Of a stretch of 64,000 bases of DNA, positions 52,542 through 60,294 are shown piece after piece; within the stretch, counting starts at the first letter, position 1, and each line of letters starts with the position of its first letter. The position numbers and the translations under genes are program-made. Origin of the DNA: Halomonas sp. HL-93 (GTDB lineage: Bacteria; Pseudomonadota; Gammaproteobacteria; Pseudomonadales; Halomonadaceae); assembly GCF_900086985.1 (NCBI RefSeq), contig NZ_LT593974.1, positions 3,472,001-3,536,000 of the forward strand, written 5' to 3'. The notes beneath the pieces were generated by a model that saw only the letters and a program-made list of their open reading frames with translations, was not told where the DNA came from and did not search any database.

Positions 52542-53914
52542 GCTTCCTCCCGCTGTTGACGACGTACAGACTGGTCGTAGGCCTGTTCAAAGACTTCCCA
52601 AAACAGCTTTTGAAACCCTTGCTGACGACCAGAATTCAACTCGCGGTAATAGTGGTCATACATTTCCCACGCCCAGCCACCTTCGTTGTCGATACGATTG
52701 CTCGCCCCTCGATAGGCATGAAAGCGTTTGAGCAACGCCTCCGGCGAGAAGGCATCCAGAATGGCGGTCAGGGCATGGCCAATGGCTTCTTCAACGGCCG
52801 CTTGATGCTGCCCCTGGTGTCGCAAACTCTCCGCCACGGCTTCCGGCGCTGAAAGATGCACAGGGCTGCGTGAGGCAGACAACATCGTTTCAGCGGTTTC
52901 CTCATACGACTGGCCCAGATGCAGTGGGTTATCTTCAATCGGCTGCAAACGCCGGTCGCGAAGTGGATACTTACTGTCATTTTGTGACTGCTGTAATATC
53001 CGCAGCCCATCGATGGCGGCACGCAGGGTTTGACCCGCTTCTTCTAGAAAGGCCTGTTGCTCTTCGCTATCCCGGAAAGGCAGGTCAATCCCCAATCCAC
53101 GCAGTAAGGGGTCCGCACCAACATGGCTTAGCGAGCGCGTTGTTGGCTTTTGCCAACGGTCTTCTAATTGCTCACCCACTGAGCGCTCCAGGTCATCTAA
53201 TTGCCGCTCATCCATGTTATTACTCCTGTGCGTTTTTAGGCCGTTAAGGGGGGTTATGTCGGGTAGGCTCACCGCCTCGTGACGACGTTCTTGTTGAGCC
53301 CATTGATGACGTTCGTAGTGCTGGGAAACAGTCAGCGTGTCGATCGGCTCCAGTTCAGTTGGCCTGGGGACATCGTCCTCCAGTGCCACCATCGGGTCAT
53401 GCTGAAGCGACCCTGGAATAACGCCACCCAGCGCTTCGATGGGGTCTTCGCGTTGGTTTTGCTCCCGTCCTTCCGCGTGGCTTCCCACCGGTGCCACATG
53501 CCCGTGGGCGGTGACATCTTCAGGCTCTTCGTCAACTAGCGTTGCGAGCGAGTGAGCGCCTGGCTGCCATGATTGGCGATCGCCGAGATGCACTTTCAAG
53601 CGGTACTCACCAATCAGCAGTTCATCACCATCGCGCAGCGCCACCTTACGATCACGCCCCAAAGGCAAGGTGGAGCGGTTGATAAAGGTTTGGCCGCTGC
53701 TATCGATGAGGCAAAATTTTCCGTCAATTTTGCGGATGTCGGCGTGGCTGGGTCGAATACGCCCTCGATGATCCTGCAGCAACCAGCTATCTTGCGCGCC
53801 GCTGCCCAAGGTGCCGCCCTCGCCGCGGAAGACATAGCTGCTCGTCGAGCGACCTTCGAGGGCCTCACTGTTTATGACCACCAGGGTGATGGCGTCAGTC
53901 TGAATGGCATACAT
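52538..53914 (-). CDS. tagH: T6SS FHA-domain protein TagH (VasC)
   Basis: A 458-residue protein with an FHA domain at about 25-115 (GGTLGSG, then IRPSHADIRKIDGKF with the Ser-His pair that contacts phosphothreonine). A long acidic, low-complexity middle part and a conserved helical C-terminal domain (LLKRFHAYRG near 400) follow. FHA proteins often work with the kinase PpkA and phosphatase PppA, but neither gene is in this window. It lies three bases behind tssG. Confidence 0.9.
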   Translation of the reverse strand: MYAIQTDAITLVVINSEALEGRSTSSYVFRGEGGTLGSGAQDSWLLQDHRGRIRPSHADIRKIDGKFCLIDSSGQTFINRSTLPLGRDRKVALRDGDELLIGEYRLKVHLGDRQSWQPGAHSLATLVDEEPEDVTAHGHVAPVGSHAEGREQNQREDPIEALGGVIPGSLQHDPMVALEDDVPRPTELEPIDTLTVSQHYERHQWAQQERRHEAVSLPDITPLNGLKTHRSNNMDERQLDDLERSVGEQLEDRWQKPTTRSLSHVGADPLLRGLGIDLPFRDSEEQQAFLEEAGQTLRAAIDGLRILQQSQNDSKYPLRDRRLQPIEDNPLHLGQSYEETAETMLSASRSPVHLSAPEAVAESLRHQGQHQAAVEEAIGHALTAILDAFSPEALLKRFHAYRGASNRIDNEGGWAWEMYDHYYRELNSGRQQGFQKLFWEVFEQAYDQSVRRQQREEA

Positions 53915-53917
53915 GGC

Positions 53918-54940
53918 TTAACTCGTCATTTGGATACGCACGCGACGGCGCTGGGTGCTAGGGTCGTTCTCAGGATCCACAAAGGTCGTCCAACCAAGCT
54001 GGCACGAGCCGGCATCTCCCAAGCACATGGGCTTGACGGCGCTGGGTAATAATTCAAGTTCAAGGTCATAGGCCAGCGGTTCACGCAGCACAAAACTCAC
54101 CAGTGTTTTCAGCGGGTCGTGCTCTTCACCATCGGGTAAGAAGTCTCTAAAGCGAGACAGGCTCAAGCCTCGTAAGCAAAGCGCGAACTTGCCCTTAACG
54201 TCGGCAACACGCTCGCCTACCACTACGTCTTCGCCCAATGTCATACCGGCAAGGCCGGCACGGCTGCGCTGGTCGAGAGGTATATCAACCCAACGCAACA
54301 CCCACTCATCAACCTCTACCTGATCCAAGTCAAAACAGTGGCCGACAATGCCGCATACCACGTCGGGAGAGCGTGAGCGGCCCGCCAGCAGCCCTGCATA
54401 GGCCAGCATCTTGCTCCAGTTGATCGGCGTCTCGCCGCGCAGATCACTATCGGCCAGCCCCACCAACGCAAAGATCGCTGCTGAAAACCCATCTTTGGCA
54501 TCATCTTGATAACGCACGTAATGGCGGTATTTACGCCAGTTGCGATGCATCAAGGTCAGCAGGCGATGATTAAAAAAATCCAGAAAATCGCCGGCTGAGC
54601 CTTCTTGATGTGCCGACTCATGGGCCAGCGCTTCAAGGTAGTAGCTGGGAAGCGGCGACTGAGCCCCTTGCAACCCCAGAAAGCTGACCTTCATCTCATA
54701 CTGACCACTTTCATTCACCGCCAAGGTCAGTACATCGCTACCTGGAAACCCCAGCGAAGCCGATGCCCTATAACGCACGCGCTGCAGAGAAGGCACGCTA
54801 CCGCCAGGCCCCTGCTCTAAGTCATCGCCGTGATGACGGTGCAGGAGCTCAACCAATTGGAAAAACTCGTAACGTCGCGCCTCTTGCATCAGAGGCGTTA
54901 GCGCTACATCAGAGGCTGCTGCCCCGCCTGTAAGCTCCAT
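53918..54940 (-). CDS. tssG: T6SS baseplate protein TssG (VasB)
   Basis: A 340-residue baseplate subunit of the TssG family (RYEFFQLVELLHRH near the N-terminus, FFNHRLLTLMHRNWRKYR near 140-157). The frame overlaps the end of tssF by 37 bases. The ATG at 54940 has a poor ribosome binding site and an in-frame ATG at 54889 (MQEARRYEF) is a real alternative; coupling to tssF probably helps initiation. Confidence 0.9.
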   Translation of the reverse strand: MELTGGAAASDVALTPLMQEARRYEFFQLVELLHRHHGDDLEQGPGGSVPSLQRVRYRASASLGFPGSDVLTLAVNESGQYEMKVSFLGLQGAQSPLPSYYLEALAHESAHQEGSAGDFLDFFNHRLLTLMHRNWRKYRHYVRYQDDAKDGFSAAIFALVGLADSDLRGETPINWSKMLAYAGLLAGRSRSPDVVCGIVGHCFDLDQVEVDEWVLRWVDIPLDQRSRAGLAGMTLGEDVVVGERVADVKGKFALCLRGLSLSRFRDFLPDGEEHDPLKTLVSFVLREPLAYDLELELLPSAVKPMCLGDAGSCQLGWTTFVDPENDPSTQRRRVRIQMTS

Positions 54941-56667
54941 GTGTAGCGCTCTTGGTTATGTCGATTAACAACATGCAACTCGTGAAAAGAGTTGATACTT
55001 GCGTAAAGAGAGAAAAACCGCGCCAGCACACTGCCGAATAGGTACAGACTGCCCTCGTCACCAAAGGCGTCTTGATCCAACGTCATCACGGATCTTAGGC
55101 CGCGTATTGGCATGCCTTTACGCAATCGATCCACCGGCTGCGTTTCAATATCTACAATGCCAGCCCATCTTTTTTGTGCGATGCGCTCTGCCTGACGGTC
55201 TACAAGCGCCCGGAAGTCATACGCTCGCAGCACCGAGCACAAGGCATCGCGCTCCAGTAACGAGAGGTAGTTAAGTGATAAATTGGAGATCAGCATCCAC
55301 AGCAAGCTATCGTCTAATGCTGGACGCAGCACGGGTGTTGGCTGGGTAATGTTACGAAAGTCGGCATAGGCGGGACTGTTTTCAGTCGCCACACACACGT
55401 CACCAATGGTCAGCTGTTCCGGCAATTCTCGATTGCTGCAGGTTAACTGCAGCGAGATCGTTTCACGGCTTTCAAGATGTGCCTGCTCGTCGCCTCGCAT
55501 AAAGGCAATATCGTGGTCGAAACCATCGCTACGCAGACTGTCGCGAACGCGCAAACGGTAATAGAGGGCTTCGCGACCCCGATCACGCTCTATTTGGTGC
55601 TGAAAACTTTCAAAAGGAACATAGCGCCGTGGCTCACCTTGATGATCAGCCGAGGCTCGCTCCACCCAACCTTGGACCTGATCCACGCTGAAGACTTCGT
55701 AATGCGAAGGGCGGCGGGTGCTGGGCCGCAGGCGATACTCGCTTCGCTCACCGCTCAAGTCGATGGGCTCGGCATCATGGCTAAACAAGTTGATCGCGGG
55801 CGTGCAATAAAGCGCTAGGTTTTCGTCTTGCACGCGCACATCTGTCGGCAACGTGCGCGAAAACACAAATCGCAACGTGACCTTTTCCGCGGGCTTGGAA
55901 GGTAAGTAATGGTTAAGCCTGGTGACATCGAAAAAGTGAAACGCTTCAGGAAAGCAAAGGTATTCCTGCAAAATGCGATATCCCTGATGCACGTTGCGCG
56001 GATAAGGCAACAGTGCTTCATCGCGCTCGAAGCCCACGGCACGCAACGCATTGATGGGGAGTGACTGCTGCTCGCCATCAATGTCCAGCTCTACGCTGGT
56101 CAGGTAATGACTAAGCCAGAGATACAGTGTTCTTGCCGTATAGGCATCACCCCCTAAATACAGGCGCAGCGACTCAATTCCCATCGAGTCCATGGGCTGA
56201 TCGCTATACACATCCATTGCCAACTCGACCACCGACGCTTCGCGTGTATGGCGCGCACTCACCCCGCCATGAGCAAGCGGATAGAGCGTCACTTCGTGAC
56301 AGGTACGGAATAGACAGGCGGTATTTTCAACAGGCGTGCTAGCAAGTGACGTGCCCCTGGCAACGGGCTGCTGATGGCTTAACGCATGCCATGCCGGTGT
56401 AAATTGCACAACCGTCATGCTCGGCACAGGCCGCAGGTAGTTCGGCCACAGCATACTGATAAGCGAGTGGGTAAGCTCCGGAAACTCGTCTTCCACTTTC
56501 TCGCGCATACGCCCGGTTAAAAAGGCAAAGCCTTCCAATAACCGCTCTACATCCGGGTCGGTGCTACGCTCAGACAGGAAGCGGCTTAAGCCTGGGTTTG
56601 CAGCAGCAAATTCCCGCCCCTGGCGTTTCAGAAAGTTGAGTTCATCACGATAATAGCGATTGAGCAT
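54904..56667 (-). CDS. tssF: T6SS baseplate protein TssF (VasA)
   Basis: A 587-residue baseplate wedge protein. The N-terminal signature is clear (YYRDELNFLKRQGREFA, then DPDVERLLEGFAFLTGRM and FPELTHSLISMLWPNYLRP). Length and order between tssE and tssG are normal. It forms the TssF2-TssG wedge that joins the tail tube to TssK. Confidence 0.95.
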   Translation of the reverse strand: MLNRYYRDELNFLKRQGREFAAANPGLSRFLSERSTDPDVERLLEGFAFLTGRMREKVEDEFPELTHSLISMLWPNYLRPVPSMTVVQFTPAWHALSHQQPVARGTSLASTPVENTACLFRTCHEVTLYPLAHGGVSARHTREASVVELAMDVYSDQPMDSMGIESLRLYLGGDAYTARTLYLWLSHYLTSVELDIDGEQQSLPINALRAVGFERDEALLPYPRNVHQGYRILQEYLCFPEAFHFFDVTRLNHYLPSKPAEKVTLRFVFSRTLPTDVRVQDENLALYCTPAINLFSHDAEPIDLSGERSEYRLRPSTRRPSHYEVFSVDQVQGWVERASADHQGEPRRYVPFESFQHQIERDRGREALYYRLRVRDSLRSDGFDHDIAFMRGDEQAHLESRETISLQLTCSNRELPEQLTIGDVCVATENSPAYADFRNITQPTPVLRPALDDSLLWMLISNLSLNYLSLLERDALCSVLRAYDFRALVDRQAERIAQKRWAGIVDIETQPVDRLRKGMPIRGLRSVMTLDQDAFGDEGSLYLFGSVLARFFSLYASINSFHELHVVNRHNQERYTWSLQAGQQPLM

Positions 56668-56684
56668 GCGTGCCCCTCAGCTCA

Positions 56685-57116
56685 TCAGTTGAGACACTGA
56701 TAACGCTTGTTGTTCAGCAACAGATCAATGGTGGTATGAGCACTCGCTTTACCCAGCGCAACCGTGGCATGGACTTGAAAACGCAATTGCAGTGGGTCGC
56801 CTGCGCTGGGTAAAGACTCAACATCCACATGCTGCACACGAGGTTCAAAGCGTTCAATACACTGGCGGATTGCCTGTTGAACGCTCAACTCCAGATCGAG
56901 CACGCCGATCGTGGCATCGTTAAAATCCAACAACCCTAATTCCGGTGCGCAGGCACAATTTCCCGGATGGCTGTTGAGCAGCTCCACCAGATGATGCTTG
57001 ATCGACTCAACGACCTCGGCCAGCCGGCTTTCTTCTGCTTGCCACACAGGCGGATGGGGTGCGGCAAGGCGCTCAAACAAACGCGTCCCTAATAAACCAT
57101 TGCTGTTTGTTGCCAT
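56685..57116 (-). CDS. tssE: T6SS baseplate protein TssE (gp25-like)
   Basis: A 143-residue gp25-like protein. The ATG at 57116 is taken as the start, 16 bases after tssC; the longer frame reads back over tssC. The conserved stretch is ELLNSHPGNCACAPELGLLD then IRQCIERFEPRVQHVDV (about 52-105). It nucleates the sheath at the baseplate. Confidence 0.93.
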   Translation of the reverse strand: MATNSNGLLGTRLFERLAAPHPPVWQAEESRLAEVVESIKHHLVELLNSHPGNCACAPELGLLDFNDATIGVLDLELSVQQAIRQCIERFEPRVQHVDVESLPSAGDPLQLRFQVHATVALGKASAHTTIDLLLNNKRYQCLN

Positions 57117-57132
57117 CGTCCGGCCGTCCCTG

Positions 57133-58617
57133 TTATTCCTTGTCGAGACGTCCGACGAGTGATAGCTCGAAGTTGGCTCCCATGTATTTAAAGTGCGGCC
57201 TAACCGCCATTGAGACCTGATACCAACCGGGGTCACCCTCTACATCAGACACCTGAATGGATGCCGCACGAAGAGGACGGCGACTACGTACATCAGCGGG
57301 CGGGTTCTCTTGGTCGGCGACGTACTGACGAATCCAGGTATTGAGCTCACGTTCAAGATCCTGGCGCTCCTTCCAGGAGCCGATCTGTTCGCGCTGAAGC
57401 ACCTTCACGTAATGCGCCAAGCGATTGATAATGAACATATAGGGCAGCTGAGTCCCCAACTTAAAGTTGGTTTCTGCCGCTTTACCCTCGGCGGTATTGG
57501 GGAATACCTTGGGCTTTTGCACAGAGTTAGCCGAGAAGAACGCCGCATTATCGCTACCTTTACGCATGGTTAGCGAAATAAAGCCCTCTTCGGCCATTTC
57601 GAATTCACGGCGGTCTGTAATCAACACCTCTGTTGGGATTTTGGCTTGTAGCTGACCAAACGCCTCGTAGGTATGAACCGGCAGGTTTTCGACCGCACCA
57701 CCGCTTTGCGGGCCGATGATATTGGGACACCAGCGGTATTTAGCGAAGCTGTCAGTCAAACGTTCGGCGAGCAAATAGGCAGTATTGCCCCATAAATAAT
57801 GCTCATGGTCTTCGCTTACCGTTTCCCGGTAATTAAAGGTTTTGACTGGGTTCTCGATAGGGTCGTAAGGGGTACGTAGCAAGAAACGTGGCGCCGTTAA
57901 CCCCAGGTAACGGGCATCTTCAGATTCACGCAAGCTACGCCAACGGGCGTATTTGGGGCCTTCGAAGATGGCTTTGAAATCTTTGATGTTCGGCAGCTCT
58001 TCAAAGCTTTCGATACCAAAGAATGTTGGGGCCACCGATGACATAAAGGGCGCATGCGCCATGGCACCCACGGCAGCGGCATGCTGCAGCAATTTCATAT
58101 CAGGGGTGGAAGGTGAAAAATCGTAATGCCCGATAATACCCGCTACCGGCTCGCCACCAAATTGGCCATAACCGGCATTGTAGACGTGATGATAGAGGCC
58201 ACTTTGGCTGATTTCCGGCGCAAACTCGAAGTCTTCAAGCAACTCTTGCTTGGTAGCATGCAAGACATCGAGCTTAATGTTCTCACGAAAGTCGGTCCGG
58301 TCGACGAGAAGCTTCAAACCGCGCCAGGCTGACTCTAACTGCTGGAATCCCGGCTCATGCAAAATCTCATCGACTTGATGGCTGATTTTGCGGTCAAGCT
58401 CAACGATCATGTTATCAACGAGTGATTTATTAACGCTTGGCGTTGCGTCACTGCCTTTGAGCAGCTCGCCAATAAATGCCGCAACGCCCTGCTTCGCGAC
58501 GTCATACCCCTCATCGGCCGGCGCCATACGGGTCTGCGCCATCACCTGATCGAGAAGTGAAACCTCCGACTCTGTTTCTGTCGTCGTTGTCTGCTGCTTT
58601 GCTGTTTTACTCATCAT
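57133..58617 (-). CDS. tssC: T6SS contractile sheath large subunit TssC (VipB)
   Basis: A 494-residue sheath protein. The highly conserved core is seen in PGFQQLESAWRGLKLLVDRT, FGGEPVAGIIGHYDFS and the C-terminal GWYQVSMAVRPHFKYMGANF. The N-terminal 25 residues are Thr/Glu-rich. It assembles with TssB into the sheath that drives the Hcp tube. The gap to tssB is 56 bases. Confidence 0.97.
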   Translation of the reverse strand: MMSKTAKQQTTTTETESEVSLLDQVMAQTRMAPADEGYDVAKQGVAAFIGELLKGSDATPSVNKSLVDNMIVELDRKISHQVDEILHEPGFQQLESAWRGLKLLVDRTDFRENIKLDVLHATKQELLEDFEFAPEISQSGLYHHVYNAGYGQFGGEPVAGIIGHYDFSPSTPDMKLLQHAAAVGAMAHAPFMSSVAPTFFGIESFEELPNIKDFKAIFEGPKYARWRSLRESEDARYLGLTAPRFLLRTPYDPIENPVKTFNYRETVSEDHEHYLWGNTAYLLAERLTDSFAKYRWCPNIIGPQSGGAVENLPVHTYEAFGQLQAKIPTEVLITDRREFEMAEEGFISLTMRKGSDNAAFFSANSVQKPKVFPNTAEGKAAETNFKLGTQLPYMFIINRLAHYVKVLQREQIGSWKERQDLERELNTWIRQYVADQENPPADVRSRRPLRAASIQVSDVEGDPGWYQVSMAVRPHFKYMGANFELSLVGRLDKE

Positions 58618-58673
58618 CCTGCCCCGAATTCGCTGTGCCGTACGCTTGAGTTATCAACTACACTGGACTGGCG

Positions 58674-59180
58674 CTACTCGCCATCTCCCTTGGCGTCCAG
58701 CAGCGCCAGTTCGTCCAGCAGTTGCTGCCGAGCCTCATCGCTCTCCAACAACTTTTGAAGACGCTCACGAAAAGCGGGGACATTGCCCAAGGGGCCTTTC
58801 AAGGCCACAAGGGCTTCGCGCAACTCGACCAGTTGACGCAATTCAGGTACTTGTTTGGCGACTGCATCGGGTGAGAAGTCATTCAACGACTTAAAGGATA
58901 AATCCACCGCCATATCGCTTGGCTCTTCGCTATCCTCAAGGCGATTAGGCACCGCCGCCTGCAAGGTAAGACCCGCCTCACGCATGACCGACTGAAAGTT
59001 ATTTTTATCAACAGAAACGGCCTGACGCTCTTCAATCGGCGCCTCTTCCTCTCCGCCTTTAAAGTCCCCCACAACCAGCAACTTTAGCGGCAATTCAGTC
59101 TCCGCCTGCTGGTCACCAGTCGCCGGTACATATTTGATATTAATGCGCTCTTTTGGCGCGACGGTGCCTTGTTTAGCCAT
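58674..59180 (-). CDS. tssB: T6SS contractile sheath small subunit TssB (VipA)
   Basis: A 168-residue sheath protein with the family start (APKERINIKYVPATGD then LPLKLLVVGDF) and the C-terminal helix that ClpV and TssC contact (QQLLDELALL). It is the first gene of the long leftward T6SS series. No clear promoter was found for it in the 540-base gap shared with hcp. Confidence 0.96.
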   Translation of the reverse strand: MAKQGTVAPKERINIKYVPATGDQQAETELPLKLLVVGDFKGGEEEAPIEERQAVSVDKNNFQSVMREAGLTLQAAVPNRLEDSEEPSDMAVDLSFKSLNDFSPDAVAKQVPELRQLVELREALVALKGPLGNVPAFRERLQKLLESDEARQQLLDELALLDAKGDGE

Positions 59181-59403
59181 GGTGGTTCGCCCTACCCTGG
59201 AGCCCCTGCGAAAGACTCATTGTGACTGTGAATGGTTATTAATTCCGGGAAAGTAGCGAACTAAACGTCTAAATGCCAACAGGGGTTTTGACTGATAGCA
59301 GTCTGCATTCAGCCCATCGGATTACAAAATTTACTTATTTTTTCTGATTTTCGGCGGCGTTAACCACAATATTCACTTAAAAAACACCAAGCCAAAACCT
59401 CCA

Positions 59404-59421
59404 TGTAAGAAATTTCTTACA
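59404..59421. promoter_or_regulatory. Perfect 18-base palindrome in the tssB / hcp gap
   Basis: TGTAAGAAA is followed directly by its complement TTTCTTACA. Partial copies of the right half (TCTTATA near 59437, TCTTACA near 59460) follow within 60 bases. It lies about 225 bases upstream of tssB and 300 upstream of hcp. It could be an operator for a repressor or activator acting on tssB; no regulator is identified. Confidence 0.45.
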
Positions 59422-59530
59422 AACGAATCGGCAATGTCTTATAAAAATGAACAGCTTTCTCTTACATAACGCTTAGCTTTTTATCACCAAAAAGAGTCAA
59501 GCAGCCGCTTAAATAAACACAAATAAAACT

Positions 59531-59588
59531 GAGCAACATACTGCCAAAAGAAGCAAAGCGTTGCTTAACACCAGGCAAAAAATTGCCT
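59531..59588. repeat. Three tandem inverted repeats upstream of hcp, probable VasH sites
   Basis: Three 16-base elements of the form RRGCAA-N4-TTGCYY lie at 59531-59546 (one mismatch in the core, CTGC), 59551-59566 and 59573-59588. The last two are perfect inverted repeats. Their centres are 20 and 22 bases apart, about two helical turns, so all face the same side of DNA. They lie about 85-130 bases before the sigma-54 promoter core of hcp, the usual distance for enhancer sites. VasH as the binder is inferred from its presence in the locus. Confidence 0.65.
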
Positions 59589-59651
59589 AATTAAAAATAG
59601 CAATAGAATAAAATATTCATAAGACGCTGAATAATAATGAAAATATAATTT

Positions 59652-59667
59652 GGGCACGTTAGTTGCT
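59652..59667 (+). promoter_or_regulatory. Sigma-54 promoter of hcp
   Basis: GGCAC-N5-TTGCT at 59653-59667 matches the -24/-12 consensus with the required spacing between GG and GC. The base before GGCAC is G instead of T. The predicted RNA start is near 59678, about 40 bases before the hcp ATG. Presence of VasH in the same locus supports the call. Confidence 0.8.
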
Positions 59668-59720
59668 ATAACTTATCGTCCTTATTGGACACTTTTACTT
59701 TCTCGTCAAGGAGCAGACTT

Positions 59721-60239
59721 ATGCCAACACCATGTTATATCAGCATCGAAGGTCAGTCTCAGGGCAACATTACGGCTGGCGCATTCACTCCAGACTCAGT
59801 CGGCAATATTTATGTTGAAGGTCATGAAGATGAAATGCTGGTGCAGGAATTCAAGCATGTGGTGACGGTTCCCACCGATCCACAGTCTGGGCAGCCTTCA
59901 GGACAGCGCGCACATAAACCTTTTGTGTTTACCGTGGCCCTAAATAAAGCCGTGCCGTTGATGTACAACGCACTGGCATCTGGCGAAATGCTGCCAAACG
60001 TTGAGCTTAAGTGGTACCGCACGTCGGTAGAGGGTAAGCAAGAGCACTTCTTCACCACGTCACTAACTGATGCCACCATCGTGGATATCAATTTGCGCAT
60101 GCCGCATGCCCAAGACATCGCCAAATCTGAGTTTACTCAGCTAATGGATGTATCCCTGTCTTATCGTAAGATTGACTGGGAGCATACCGTCGCGGGCACA
60201 TCAGGTTCAGACGACTGGCGTGCGCCTGTCGAGAGCTAA
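59721..60239 (+). CDS. hcp: T6SS tube protein Hcp
   Basis: A 172-residue Hcp1-family protein. The ATG at 59721 follows AAGGAG; a frame from 59685 extends into the leader. Family marks are MPTPCYISIEGQSQGNITAG at the start, the EGHEDEMLVQEFKH stretch and the C-terminal SYRKIDWEH. It forms the hexameric inner tube, is exported, and is a standard marker of an active system. It diverges from tssB and appears to have its own sigma-54 promoter. A hairpin follows the stop. Confidence 0.97.
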   Translation: MPTPCYISIEGQSQGNITAGAFTPDSVGNIYVEGHEDEMLVQEFKHVVTVPTDPQSGQPSGQRAHKPFVFTVALNKAVPLMYNALASGEMLPNVELKWYRTSVEGKQEHFFTTSLTDATIVDINLRMPHAQDIAKSEFTQLMDVSLSYRKIDWEHTVAGTSGSDDWRAPVES

Positions 60240-60249
60240 TCTCTTCGCT

Positions 60250-60275
60250 ATGCGTCGCCTTCACAGGCGACGCAT
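60250..60275. terminator. Hairpin between convergent hcp and polA
   Basis: ATGCGTCGCC (60250-60259) pairs perfectly with GGCGACGCAT (60266-60275) around a six-base loop. It lies between the stops of two convergent genes, so it may end both transcripts, although the T-run after it is weak. Confidence 0.75.
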
Positions 60276-60294
60276 CGGCTTTATCACATCTATC

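Noticed and set aside
59534..59546. Leftward sigma-54 promoter for tssB (TGGCAG-N4-TTGC on the minus strand)
   Set aside because: The spacer is one base short and the element coincides with the first tandem repeat.
59574..59586. GGC-A6-TTGC as another sigma-54 promoter
   Set aside because: The GG to GC spacing is one base too short, and the sequence is better explained as one of the three tandem inverted repeats.
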